Positions 42,871 through 55,753 of a stretch of 64,000 bases of DNA are shown here, one piece after another. The number at the start of each line of letters is the position of its first letter. Position 1 is the stretch's first letter. The position numbers were made by a program, and so were the translations under genes. The DNA comes from Litoditis marina (Eukaryota > Nematoda > Chromadorea > Rhabditida > Rhabditidae): NCBI GenBank assembly GCA_964036275.1, contig OZ038435.1:17478632-17542631 (forward strand). The letters run 5' to 3'. Under the pieces are notes generated by a model, which was not told where the DNA came from, searched no databases, and saw only the letters and a list, made by a program, of their open reading frames with translations.

Positions 42871-44220
42871 TCAGAAAAACTCGTCAATGATTCTACGAAC
42901 GAGGGCTTTTCCTCCCACACCAGCAGAATACCGTGAACCGTCGTTCACACAATCTTCGTCCATTTCAATCGAGCTTATGTCCAAGTCTGAGTCGTTCTCC
43001 TCAAAATCGGGTTCCTTGCTGCTGATGGCTATGTTCCGGAGAACGACACAGGCAACAACAATTTTAGATGTTGTTTTGACATCGTATCTGCAAAATTGAA
43101 AACAGTGAGTGAATATAGAGTGATAATATAGAATGATTCTGTTTACAAACTAAATAAGTCAAAATTTGAACTTTTCTTATTGAACTAAATAAGTCAAAAT
43201 TTGAACTTTTCTTATTGTTATTGGCCGATGTTTGTGCTAGCATTATTTAGTTGTTACCTGCACTCTCCATGCAGGATGTGCCACTGTCTCTTCAGGCAAC
43301 CAAAGGCATTTTCGATCCTGGATCTCACAGCGCAAACAGCCTTGTTGTACCGAACTTCTAAAAAAAAGTAGAAATAAGTGACGGGAAGGGGTGAGAAAAA
43401 TAAGAGAGTAAGAGAAAGGAAAGAGGGGAGCAACAGATAAACGGAAAGAAGTAGAGATGGTGAGAGAGAAGTATTTTATACCTTTTTCTGTTTGTGGATT
43501 GTCAACAATCTTGATGAGAAACGTTTCTCCACTGTAAGCAGAGTCTCCGATGACACATCCTTTGACAGTACCATCTACCAATCCAGAATAGAGTGTCGAG
43601 TTTTTGAAAACCCGACTATCGTGAGCGCTTCCAGGCCATTGAGTGTCAATCCAACGAAACAGCCGGTTGTCATCACAGATAGCCCCTATGTTCAGACTAT
43701 GGTAGCCCTTTCGATTCACATAATCTTCTTCGTGCTCTGAAGGAGCAATAATTCTGATATGTGATCCATCAATGAATCCAACAATATTGGGCAAGTTGTA
43801 GCTTCGATAAACTCTTCTCGCTATTTGTAGCTGTTCAGCTTCCGAGGGCCAGCTGATAAAATTGCCCGAAATGTTGACCATGGCTTCAAGGAAATTAGCG
43901 AGAAGGCGACTGACAGTGGACTGATTACATCCTGTGAGACGGGCGGTATCCGACTGCATTCCATTTCGCCCAAGTAGATTCAAACATGCAGCAACCTGTT
44001 GGGCAACCGATAAACTAGCAGAACGAAGAGTTGGGTGTTTCAGATCATTGGTTAGTAGTCCACACAACTTGTAGAAAGTAGGACGGGTTAGACGAAAGTC
44101 CTTCCTGAACTCCACATCCGAGTGGGTCTCAAAAGGAGAAGTGCGATCCTTGAACACTCTCGGGATTGTTTGAACTTGTTCGTCGTCCGAAGAATCGTCA
44201 ACGACCAATGAAATATTCAT
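42871..44220 (-). CDS. HARBI1-like DDE transposase, 351 aa
   Basis: Three exons: 44,220-43,482, 43,357-43,258, 43,087-42,871 (TGA). Phases 1 and 2 match, and the length is close to HARBI1 proteins. An N-terminal helix-turn-helix region (LTGCNQSTVSRLLANFLEAM) is followed by the catalytic triad: D in GFIDGSHIRI, D in GCVIGDSAYSG, and E in RIENAFGCLKRQW, a hallmark of the family. The triad is complete and the frame unbroken. It should cut and join DNA at the inverted repeats, leaving 3-bp duplications. An acidic C-terminal part (EENDSDLDISSIEMDED) follows the catalytic core. Confidence 0.92.
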
Positions 44221-44774
44221 TACTGAAACGAGAAATATCGGTATAGAGATATAGTTCGGTGAAAAGTGTATACGTTATTATAATATCAATAATATGTAAT
44301 AGTATTTTTCTAGGTATCTGCTGCCCTTTACTTCGTGTTTGCAGTTTCATTTACTTGCTTTTCTATCAAATTTCGATGCAGCTAGACATGCTAATTAAAC
44401 CACTATTCACGTAATTACACATCATGTATCAACTGTGTTCATAATTAGATGGGAACGCGATGTATTTTGCCTTTTCTCTTGTGTTTGTAGTTTGATCCAC
44501 TTGCTTTTCTGTCAAATTTTGGTGAATCATGGCATGTGAATCAAACTACAATTCACGTAATGTATCATCATATATAGATATTTGTCAACAATTGATTCTA
44601 AAATCTGTCAAAAAGTGAAATTTTTGGTGTTAAATTCGTGTCAACTATTAGTTTGGACTTCTCATGCACGTCATATGGTATACTAATAATGGAATATCAA
44701 AATTTTTTAACATAGAAAATGAAATACGAGAAAAAAATGAAGTTTCAGCGGAGTGAAATAATTAAAATCAAGCT

Positions 44775-44915
44775 GATCCCGACCTCTCTAGCTCGGGATG
44801 AAATTTGCATCCCGCCCGGGATACGAACCCGCCCGGGATGCTTCGTGCATCCCGGGATGGCTATCCCGCGCCCAACCCGGCTCGGGATAACATCCCAACC
44901 CGGCCCGGGATGTTT
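44775..44915. repeat. Right subterminal CCCGGGATG array
   Basis: About ten copies of ATCCCG/CGGGAT-type units including GCCCGGGATG and CCCAACCCGG, mirroring the left array. Confidence 0.7.
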
Positions 44916-44932
44916 CATGCATACGGCCTCAG

Positions 44933-45020
44933 ACTGAATGACAAGTCTTCCAACGTTCCGAACAAGGGAGAAATTTCCAATCTGTATTACGCTCCTCGTG
45001 TCCGAATGGTTTTGACATAA
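44933..45020 (+). pseudogene. Terminal exon piece beside the Harbinger
   Basis: Same sequence as 15,234-15,321 (NDKSSNVPNKGEISN, ending LT and TAA), joined directly to the transposon end and repeated from 38,085. Confidence 0.45.
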
Positions 45021-45760
45021 TTCACTGGAAATGAATAGTTCTTATTGAGTTGAATCTTATTTTGCTTGTATTGATTATGTTACAATCACTAGATTGTGTT
45101 TTTAATGTTACTGTAAGTTGACTGGGACAGTATTCTCGTGACAGCTCTGAATCTGAAAGAAAATTTCCGAGCAGAAAAAACTGGAATGTCCATAAAATGG
45201 AACAAGTCGACTTACATTCACAGAACGCAGATACAAATTTGAGGCATGGACACGAGAACTCTCGTGGGCTCGAATTCTAGACAATTTTCTCATCCAGAAT
45301 CGGAAACAAACTATTTCTGACCGAAACAACTTGGTTCCCCCACCTGGGTCGGCGGGGGTAGAACTTCTTCTAGATTATCAGATTTTAGCTTGGGTGGGTA
45401 GCTTGGGTAGAACATGACATAATAATGTTTAATTTCTGCTTGTGTTCAATATTTCTTCACTATTTTAATATGTGATGAAACACAGCAATACAGAAACTAC
45501 GTGAATTCGTCAAACACTGTAAGATGCTTGAGTAAAACCATCCAGACTTTTGGGAAAACTAAGAAACGTGAGAAAAGCATGCGAGCGAATTTTATGACCT
45601 ACGTGTAAAAGTGTACGTGAAAACGACGTGGTCTGGATAAAAGTCATGTCTTGAAGAGCAAAACACAAAGGTTCCATGAACTCTTCTGAGAATTGTTTCT
45701 GCCGAGTCCAGGAGGAATGAAAGGGATTCAAATGAAGGATTTATTCTGAGTCACAGTGAA

Positions 45761-48700
45761 TCACACACTAGTCTCTTCTGGCTGCCAGATGAAGCAGCTC
45801 GGGTCATGAAACGAGGCTTTGTAGTCGTCCGATGTTGTAATTTCCTGGCGCTCCGCAAGAGATTTTGGATAGAGCTGGTCATTTCCTGTAAAGTAGGAAA
45901 ATCAACATTAGGTTGCTTTTTGAATACGGAATAATCACGTTTGTATCTTTTGTCTACATTTATGAAACCTACAGACAGACTGAGCATTTAAACTGAAACT
46001 TGTGTTGATTGCTACACTTCGTATCACTCCCACTGAGATTCATTGGTATTGTTTCAAGATTTCTGAATGCCTACTCAGACAATTCCCAGCCAATTGGTCA
46101 GCCACTTTTTTATTGGCCGAACGAGAGAGTGTGCAGGTCAGAGAGACGCAAACTGTCTTAGCCTCTCTGCGCGTCATTGACCTGCATGCTCTCGTTTTTG
46201 TAGCTGGCCAATTGCAGAAAATTGGCGCCAATCGTTCTGAGTACTTTTCAAAGAAAGCATGAGTATTCTGAAGATTTTTTGTTTATGTGTTCTTGTGAAA
46301 CTGAACATCCGCTAACAAACATGTGTAGTTTTTTATAGACGAATTACTGGTGAAAAATCAGCTGAAATATTCATTGGCACGTTGCCAACAAGTCTTAGTA
46401 CGAATGTACCGGGACTAAAGATACTAACTATAACCCTCCCCTATCATATGGCATGAATGGGAAGTAACACCTCAATATTTCACAACAGTTTCTTGGTCGA
46501 ATTTCCGAATTTCCCAACCCAAAATTACAACTCTGTTTTTTTCAGTCAGAAGGGATGAATTTCCAATTTAACACAACATTTTAACAACAACATGTTCAGT
46601 TGTCGCTCAGAGAAAGGCGAGGGAATACTGTATATCTCGCTTTGTGCTGTGTAAACAACAATAAAATCCGTCGACAGCGATGTGTTTAGCTTAGTTGCAT
46701 CCGCACACTTTTGGGCCCGGTTCGAGTCTCACATGAGGCGGTTATGTTATGAGTTTGGCATGCACTATATAGTCGTCGCCAACGGAAAGGCGAGATCATA
46801 CTATATATCTCACTTTCCGCTGTGTACGCACGCATCTCTTCGATTCTAATGCTGGCAGGATATATTGTCTAATAGCGCAGCGGTTAGAGCCCTGCTACGA
46901 ATCTTCTGCTCGCAGGTTCGATTCCGGCGAGTGACAGTAATGTATAAAGTTGGCACCCCTTACAATAAATACATAGTCGAGATGTTTCTATGCACTTACC
47001 TGATTTGGCGTGAATTCCCACCAGCTGGAAGTTCGCACCACAATAGTTCAGGCTGGAATAAAATCAGTCTAGAAACGATAATAAAATGTTATGTCAGCAA
47101 TATTTGACGATGTCACATAGAGTGGATAGGCGTGGCTTTTGTTGATCGATCCTACGACTGTGATACAGAACACGAGAAGGGTATACCAATCGATGTCTTT
47201 CTACGGTAACTCGTCAATTATTCCGGCCGCTTTCTCTCATAAACCGCTTGTTATTTGGGTTTTTTTCGATGGATTACAAGAACGCCTTCATGCTTCACTT
47301 TGACTCGTTAATTGAAGCGCATTCCTGTAGAGGGTTATAAGTGGGTGGAACGAACTAAACTAGGGTTGTTAAAGACGAACTCGAAACTCGAGTCGACTCG
47401 AAAAAACTCGAAAATTTTCGAGTCAAGTCGAACTCGAAACTCTTAAACTCTTTTTTTTTCTGAAACTCGAAAACTCTATAGCCCGAAAATTTCCAAAACT
47501 CGAAAACTCGATAACTCGAAAACTCGAAAATTTCCAAAACTCAAAAACTCGAAATTTTGAACTCGAAAACTAGAAAAATTAAAGTTTTTGAATGTAAAAA
47601 TGTGAAAATTTAAATTTTTGGTTATGAAACTCGAAAAACTCGAAACGTTCCTGACTTCATAACTCGAAAACTCGATGACTCGAAATCTCGAAATTTCCCA
47701 AAACTCGATCGAAAACCCGAAAACTCGAAAATTTGAAATGTTTAACTCGATTAACCAGCCTAAACTAAACCCGGGCATACGCCTCTCTATCGACGAACCT
47801 CCACGTTTGTCATACATTTGCTTCATTCTACAAATAACTCTCCCACTACAAAATTCATCATTTTCCCCAATTTTCTTTCGTTTGGAAACATCGTTCGCTA
47901 CTATAGAAGTAGATGAATAGTTGTACTTGTTGTTAAGTTTTCTTACCTGGGAGCACAGTAGAAGGTCGCCAATTTCGTATAATGACCCAGAGATTGATCG
48001 TTGCCGTGAATGTACTGATAGTTCGATGAATAGGCATCTTTAAATATAAAAGAGGTATTCTGCATTTAAGGTAAGTGCATTTTTGCCACCTCCTGAAAGC
48101 TTCCTATTGTCTTGCTCAAATTTTTCTGTTAAATTCAAGCTCACAACGAGGCTTTGTACGTTCATCGTAAAATGTTGAAAATCGGTTTCTCATTGATTGA
48201 ACTTGGAGAGAAAATCGAGAAAAAAACTGAGAAAAACAAACTCACTTGTTGTAATCACATTTAAAGTTGGTGTTACCAGAAGTGATTACAAAACGTTAAC
48301 AATGAGTACAAGTATAAGATGTTATCTGATGAACAAACACTCACACTGCTGGAGCGACACTTTTTTCAGTTCAGGGCAGTATCCTTTTATTCTGTTGTAG
48401 GTCGTTTCGTTCATGTAGTAGCCGAGATCGCCTGAAAACGAAATAGTTTTGGTAACAAAGGATACAAACCGTATTGTGAATTACCGTGCACGACATTTCA
48501 AGGCTGCTGACAAGCTAGCTGCGGTGATGATTGCTTCAGATGAAATACGCAAGTCAGTGTTAGATATGCAGGTTAAGTCCGCTTGCAAGGCTTGACGTGT
48601 ATTACTTAGCGCAATACAGTCATAGTTCTGTTTGTTGGACGCGTGACGGTCGCGTCGCGGTCGAATCGGAGCAATCGTCATTGAGTATGGGCAGCCACCG

Positions 48701-51700
48701 CGGCTTTGAACATGCCGTGAGTGCTCTCAAATTGAATAAGTGTGGTGAACTTGAAATGAAATAGGGACAATTTCACCTTGTTGCTCGAATCCATTATCAT
48801 ATGAAGTGAGTGGGTCCAAGGTATACCTGTGCATTTTTTGCTTGGTGTCATATGACCTGTAACATACTGAATTGCTTGTTCTTCTGCATTCAAAGAATGT
48901 GGCGAACGCTCATCAGAAAAATACGAAAAAATTGAGAAAAAATTTCACATAATCGCTCACAGTTTGTGGCATGAATGAACCTCCTACCTGTATATTCTGT
49001 TTCTTCCTCGTCCCCCTACCACCTCACTGCGGTAGAAGGCCATCTGAATTGGAAAAAAATGATGGTATTCAATCACGGCCTCATTTCTGTCGCCGTCAAA
49101 TTTCCACTAGTACGAAAAACACACTATCGCCACCAGTTCCACAAGGTACCGCATTTTTTGTTAGGGGAGACCGGAGAGCAACTAGGTTTCTCGTGAAGCT
49201 ACTGTATAGTTCGTTTCACCGATCGATGTCCTTCTACAGTAATCCGTCAGATATCCAGAAGGGTTTTCATGATGAGTGGTTCATTATTTTGGTTTCAAAC
49301 TTTCACACGTTGTAGTGGTGAAGGTGCAGAAGATACTACTACCAAAAATTAGAAAAAATCGAAAAAGCCAGTATACCAAACCTTGACCTGAAAGTTTGAT
49401 CAGATTACTGTAGAGGGTTATAAGTGGGTGGAACGAACTAAATCCTACTTTTGATTGGACGCGTTGCGTGTCGCGCGGCATTGCCATGTGAATATCACGT
49501 GGACGGATCAAACTAATATACGAGTTATTTGTGCTCGCTGATATTCCTCTGCTCAAGTTATGTTCCGGTCCCCTTCAACCACCCCAGACAATCATTAATT
49601 GGAATTTTATTCGCCAGTTAACCATTGTTATGATAACATTTTTTCTACCTCTTTTTTTTACCGCGTTCTGTCCGAAATACCAAGTGATGAAAATAGGATT
49701 CGAAACCAGTTGTTAACCATCACGCCTGCTAATCTTAGATTCTAAAAAATCGGGTTGTTTGTGCACAGCACCCTAGTTTATTTCTCAAACGACGGAACGA
49801 AACCAGACGCATATATTTTGTACCCAAGCAGACATGTGTAAAAACTATCAAGTGCCTCCAAGACGTGACTTGGTGGCCTATGGAGAATTCTCGAGTGTTT
49901 TCCATAGAAAAAAGCTTCAGAACCCTCCAAAAAATTTTTCTAATTTCAGGCCAATTGCACAAGGAACCCGGTAATTCGTCATTCCTCCACCAGGTAACCT
50001 TAACCGGGTTACCTGGTTAACATTTTTGTTAACCACTTGTTAACCTTCTTTTACAATGTCTGTTGAGACAAATTTAGGGTTACCAAGTGGTTAAGAAAAG
50101 GGATTACCAGGTAACCCGGTTAATGGTTAACGGCTAGGGTTAACGAAATACCAAATTAAATAAATAATTCGCCCCAATTCCAGCATACGGGAATCCGAGG
50201 ATTCGAAAGTCTAGGTCCGAGAAAACGCCTTCCTACAAAGTAAATGGTTAGAAATAAGTACCTCGGCCTAAGTCTGTCTTGAGAATAGTGATGGCCGTGT
50301 GCTCAATATTTCGAAAAACAAAATCAATTTACCAAACCACTGTAACCCCTGAAGATCATTTCATTTTCGGCTGAACCACTTTGCTTTCCACAAGAGTTTG
50401 CGATGCCTGTAACAATCACGATCAGTGTACATACTACATACCCTTTCGAGACTATCACTGGAATAATTATCTACAGACTGGGTAGCGTGCAAACTTTAGG
50501 TCAGTTGAAAACACTTCATATGTGTATATACATATTCTAAGACATGACATTTTATGTAAATCGGGGGTGTCAACCAAACACAGCTGGAAAACGTAGGAGA
50601 CAGTCAATTTTCACGTCAAAGTTGAACGAGCACTCACTTCTTTCGCACACGGATTCGATTTTCTTGTCACAGTTTTTGTTTATCCATTGTCCTTTTTGTA
50701 CAAACTCATAGTCCAGGGACATAATCAGGCATTCCCCCAGGGGTTTGTGTAGATGTCCTGAACTCATTCTTAATTTCAATATGCACACACTCAATACAAG
50801 CTCCAAAGAAAGGTTACGCCATTTAGGTTGATTTGCTGTACTCTGAACTCAATACAGATTGAACACTCTTCATCAGACAAGTTGGACTTCTTGTTACGTG
50901 GTGTCTTCGTGAATCTTCGCGAAAATGTTTTGTTCCGATTGCTTTATCTCCTTTCACAATAATAAGCTTTTAAAATTTGGAGTATGATATACTTGTCGCG
51001 AATTGCACACGTAACTGTGAATGATTCGTCATTTGGTCTCATCACTAGTTGACACAGCCGTTTGAAGAAGGACAATTATGTGCTCCAATCTCAGCGCTTC
51101 AGTCCTTTGAACTGCAATACGTTTTTCAATCGCAGTTAAAAGGACTAATGCGCCGAGATTGGAGCACATAATCGTCCTACTTCAACACTGACTCACAACT
51201 CATTGATATTTGCAGCGTAAAGGGATGGCTGTCATTCTTTTGTGTCTTCCTATTGTGTTAAAATTTTTGTCTGTCTCTACAAGTCCTTTAATCCTAGTTT
51301 TTCAATCCACATTACGTGCACGATGTCCTTTAACTAATAATTATATTGAATAGAAAAAAGCATGTACTAATAACTCTATAATCAAGAATTCTATTGAGAA
51401 AACGAGAAAGAGCATGTACTCCTTCCCCTCACGTTCTGAATTGTACCAACCAAAATTCTGATACTCCTTAAGGTAAGTGATTGTATTTCCTCCATTCCAA
51501 ATAACTGTCTCAGCCAGGTTCATCCCTATCCAAACCTCAGAGTTGCTTACATTCACAAACAGACGACGAACAAATTCGTTCTCCTGAAAATATCAATCCA
51601 AAGCTAATTCACCCTCGTTCCAGGGTGCACCTCCACCGCGCGAATGGAGAGGCGAGCCATTAGCCCACCCTCTCGTCATTGGGGTCTGGAAAAGCCTCTG

Positions 51701-53962
51701 TGGAGCTTCCCCCCCCCCGCGGTTCTGTTGTATAATACTGGCCTATTGATATGAACACGTATGTGATTCCTTGTTATGTTGTCATCGGCCTTGGACATAC
51801 CCCTTTACATACCGTAACGCTAAGAGCACCCACCACCAATGGTAGCTCTTTAGTCGGTATTAAACGCCCTGATGACGGGGAAAGGCGAAAGACAGAGTAG
51901 TGGTTTGCCTGTGTTTTTTTTTGTTACGATGGTGTGTTGACTGATCTATATTTATCTACTGGGAGAAGAAAAGGACAAAGTTGGTTTTATGACGGTAGGA
52001 TTCACGTCGAAGTATTACTGTGAATACTTTTTTTGACATTCTCTGAGAACCAAACCACACACCTTTTTTGTTTGTTTCCCGAACGGATGACTCATAAACC
52101 TACCTCTTTCGAATCAATCTGAACAGCATTTCCACATTGTGCCGAGCAAGTTTTTCGAGCCTCCGCAGCGCTTAGTTTGTCTCGAATCACTTTGTAACAC
52201 TTTCCGTTGTGTTCTGTGTAACCCGAGCCGCATTCGGTGATTGTCACTGAAATTGTTTTTCAGTGTGTCTGGCTGATACCTTGCTTGTTTTCAATCTTAT
52301 TCTCTTATTCTCATGTTACTCCTAGTTCTTCAAATGATGTTCATGCTAGCAGGAAACGTATGTTCTCACTGCATGTTATTTCATCTCAACTGAACCGTGG
52401 TTACGTTCGTAGAACTGTGAAGCAGCGAATAATTCTTCACTTATGATGCCTTTTCTAATGCCAATTCATTTTCATTAAGATGATAGCTTTCTCTCTCTCT
52501 CTCTTTCTTTTCCTATCTTTCTCTCTTTCTCTACACATTGACCCACCGTGTCTGGTCTTCTGACAAACATAGCCACGTTCAGCCGCACAATCTCCGCTGA
52601 GCCAGTAGTTTGTGTGGTTTCCAAAAGTGTTCAAATAGATACACGTTCCGTTTTCGGGGTTAGGATGACCTTGAAATTGTTATTATTATTGTTATTATTT
52701 CATGAATTACTGTTTTTAGTCAAACTGTTTATCTAAAACCTACCTGCTGCAAAGTTTGTGTAAGAGGTGGCAGTCAGGTCCTCCCCAGATATATACGTGC
52801 ACGACGTGATTTTCGTTCCGGTGCAAATTAGTCCCAGACTCATACTTATCTTGTTGCTTTTGTGTGATATTCTGCTGTTAACCTGAAAATAACATGTCAA
52901 CTACTCTAAGCAGAATTTGTTTGAGACCTTATCCAAACCCGAAAGAGTGAATCAACATGATCTCATTTCCTGGAGAGCCCGGCTGTTTTTTTTTCTCAGC
53001 CGGATACTCAACAAAGCAACGAAAAAAAGAAACCAGGAAATCGAATCATTCAGTTGAGAACTGAATTCAGCTTGACCGATTCATTGTTTGATGCTGACCA
53101 AACAGACAGTTCAGAAGCAATTGTTTACTGTTCACTACCACTATTCCTTCGCTTGAACCCGATAAGAAAATCATACCTCAAATGAGGGGATTTCCGCTAG
53201 ATGTCCTCCGCTGGTGTGACACTCTCGAGCAGCTTCCAACACATTGGTCGCGTTTGTCACAATCTGAACAATCCATTACGAGTAAACACTCTGATTAAAT
53301 TACAGAATGTTCATGTGCATAGAACGCTTTCTCCTTACACTGTGAACGAGTCCACGCGATTATTGACAAACAGTTTCTTGAATGCACACGTGAAAATTCT
53401 GAAACGGCAGTTATTGTTTCTTCAAACGAGTTGTAGTTCTTACGACGATATGCTCGATCAAGTAGTTATGTTTTTTTTCATGTAACCCGATTTGCTAGTA
53501 CAGGAAATGCGAGCAAGCTGATTGTCGAGAAACCAACTCACCTTGTAACAAGCTCCATCCACGTATCTGTCGTAACCATCTGGGCACACAACTGAAAACT
53601 CATTATCAGCAATTTCACATGGTAAACGGAGAATTATTTCACCGTTATAGTTTATGAATCACCCTGAAGTAGCTATAACTGATTCTTTACCGAGAGATGC
53701 AGACGTTTTTACATTCAGACGTTACGAAGAACATAGGCATCAGGATTAGGCATCAGGACTTTTAATAAGTGTCTGCACCTGGCTGGAACTCGCTGTGATT
53801 GACATAGTTATTAGTGGCACGATGCTCAGGGTTTTTGCCCACAATTGAACATGTTTTGTTAGTCCTTCTCAATCTACCTATTTTCAGTTCTGGTATCGTC
53901 AGTTGACGTCCAGCGACTGACGCGAGAGAGGCAAAGAGAAGAACTGCAGTGAGAAGAATCAT
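45761..53962 (-). CDS. Secreted C-type lectin-domain protein, copy B
   Basis: Paralogue of the gene at 17,039-25,236 with the same structure. Exons: 53,962-53,779, 53,591-53,542, 53,263-53,177, 52,882-52,744, 52,669-52,547, 52,246-52,104, 51,583-51,433, 50,757-50,638, 48,431-48,345, 48,059-47,947, 47,052-47,000, 45,885-45,761. All exon lengths equal those of copy A except exon 1, which lacks one codon. Amino-acid differences include loss of a Ser after the signal peptide, Phe to Cys and Arg to Lys in exon 1, Gly to Val and Glu to Gly in exon 7, and Ile to Ala in the 48,059 exon. Splice sites are kept. The same unresolved junction exists between the ninth and tenth exons, so the model shares that doubt. 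Confidence 0.8.
46074..46241. mobile_element. ~168-bp MITE, CTCAGA...TCTGAG family, copy B
   Basis: Counterpart of 17,352-17,521, again flanked by TA on both sides. Confidence 0.75.
46611..46760 (+). repeat. SINE-like repeat, copy 3 in duplicate B
   Basis: Counterpart of 17,884-18,042; GGTTCGAGTCTC in the B-box position. Confidence 0.45.
46770..46960 (+). repeat. SINE-like repeat, copy 4 in duplicate B
   Basis: Counterpart of 18,051-18,240 with A-box-like TAGCGCAGCGGTTAGAGC and a perfect B box GGTTCGATTCC. Confidence 0.65.
47375..47750. repeat. CTCGAAAA minisatellite, copy B
   Basis: Counterpart of 18,655-19,030 in the same clec intron. Confidence 0.85.
49207..49440. mobile_element. MITE of the TAGTTCGTTYCAC family, copy B
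   Basis: Counterpart of 20,488-20,721. Confidence 0.7.
49990..50145. repeat. GGTTAACC-rich hairpin, copy B
   Basis: Counterpart of 21,271-21,430 with a few substitutions in the arms. Confidence 0.65.
51067..51178. repeat. Hairpin MITE, AGGACGATTATGTG family, copy B
   Basis: Counterpart of 22,348-22,460. Confidence 0.65.
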
Positions 53963-55462
53963 CACGAATGAATTGAATGGAGTGATGTTAGCTTTTTATA
54001 TGGACACAAGGCTTTTCGTCGCGCGAGCTCATTATATTCTCCTTTGAAGAATATCAAGCAGGTTGATACAGGAAAACTGATGTCTCAAAGTGGTTTTTTT
54101 CGAAAACTGAAAAACCTGCGAATTCATGACATGACACTAACGCACAATAAGTATTCATACTAATTCAGCCTGCGAAAGGCCGTCCACCAGTTATATTCGA
54201 ACGGAGTATTTTCAGTCATGAACAGGAATGAAACATGAATGGGAGAAAAAGCTCGCGCTGGTGCCTTGCTAGAATGGAGTTTTGTTACTAAAAGGTAGAA
54301 GCCAAAATTTACAAAAACAGAACATTTTTCGCGAATTGCTGAACTGAGGTATTGACGTTTTATCCTTTTCTCACCGATGCGGGAACAGTCCGTCAACTGT
54401 GTACTCAAACTTTGTTCCCTATGAATGTCGAGCTCCGTTTTGTACGTGATTGAAATCATTAGGTTTATTTGATCGCGCCCCCTGCACAAGGATGACACGC
54501 AAATTCGTGTAGCGTTTTTTTGATTCTGGCCTCAATTTGCCAATGAGCGGTCGTATTCTGCTGTGTCTCTCTGTCATTCTCCGTTCTCAATGTTTTCTAC
54601 TTGTAAACCGGCAGACAAGGACAATATAAGACGAGGCAAGATAAAAATATGGCAAAAATTTACTGAAAACGCTCAAACCTCGATTTTTCGGACTTTCAGA
54701 AGTATGATCAATCACCTTTGTTTCAGGTAACATGAAACTACAAAAGCAAACAGAAACAGGCTTCAAAAATATTCATATAATTGTACTTGCCCAAAATACA
54801 CACAATTACACCAAAATACACACGGAAATAATGCTCAACAAGATCATGAGCATTGGAAACAGGGTGCGCGACCAAATCTGGATGATCCAGAACTGGGCTT
54901 TCAAGAAAGCACGAATTCGAATGAGGACCACTGGGGAAGCCCAGATTTGGATCATCCAAGAATAGACCAAATAGGCCAACGACCAAAAACAAGTGAAAAC
55001 TGATATTGCACAATATTTCCGACCAAAATACAAACTAAAAAACCGGCATCACTTTACGTTAACCCTACACCCCCACATAGTCTTTTCAAGAAAACATTGA
55101 GCTAGTATACTTCTTTCAGAAAGGGGAGGAAATGTTTCAGCGCCGTACCCCAATATAAATGAAACACCGAGCTAACAGAAATAACAGAAGATGAAATAAG
55201 AGGGTTCCACAAAAAACAAGTGGTAATACTGGTAATTTCCCTCTAGCCATGAGGATGAAGCACAATGTTTCATTGAAGCGGAAGTTAAACGTTCTATAAA
55301 AATGACAGCGAGAAACTACCAACACATAAAAATAAGTGGTGATGTTACATTGAATGAGGTTCAAAAAGCACAGTTCTCATATTGACGGGAAAAAAGGCCC
55401 GATTTTCAATTTGTGTTCCAATTTAACCAATCAAATTCTGTCTAAAGTTCAAATTGAAACAC

Positions 55463-55753
55463 ATGTTGTTTGAAATAATCCGTTTAACACGGTCACATTC
55501 CACTCTGAAGCACGGGCGTGACCGAAACACACATTTTGAAAAATACTATTATCAAGGTGGGTGTAGCCGACAGCCGGATGGAATTTCTATAAAAAACACA
55601 TGCGAAATAAACTCAGATAAAGAACCTTCTCAAGTTGGCAATCCTTGTCCATTTTGCTCAGAGAGTGATGCCAGAGGCACGCAGAATTCGAACGTCGAAT
55701 GCCGTCCTCTCCAGCCGTGCGTGAATGCATTCATCGAACACAACGGACTGTAA
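55463..55753 (+). CDS. Unrecognised Cys-containing ORF, copy B
   Basis: Open counterpart of 26,735-27,025 with the same six Cys. Confidence 0.25.
   Translation: MLFEIIRLTRSHSTLKHGRDRNTHFEKYYYQGGCSRQPDGISIKNTCEINSDKEPSQVGNPCPFCSESDARGTQNSNVECRPLQPCVNAFIEHNGL

Larger units (their letters stand above)
39534..44932. mobile_element. Complete PIF/Harbinger DNA transposon
   Basis: About 5.4 kb bounded by 14-bp inverted repeats CTGAGGCCGTATGC (39,534-39,547) and its complement (44,919-44,932), followed by GC-rich subterminal arrays. It holds the two genes typical of the superfamily in convergent orientation: a Myb/SANT-like protein (plus) and a HARBI1-like DDE transposase (minus). Both are open with consistent splice phases, so it may be autonomous. 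No clean 3-bp target duplication is visible (ACT occurs at 39,530 and at 44,933, with a one-base offset). Confidence 0.9.

Noticed and set aside
43492..43740. Plus-strand frame over the transposase
   Set aside because: Antisense shadow of transposase exon 1.
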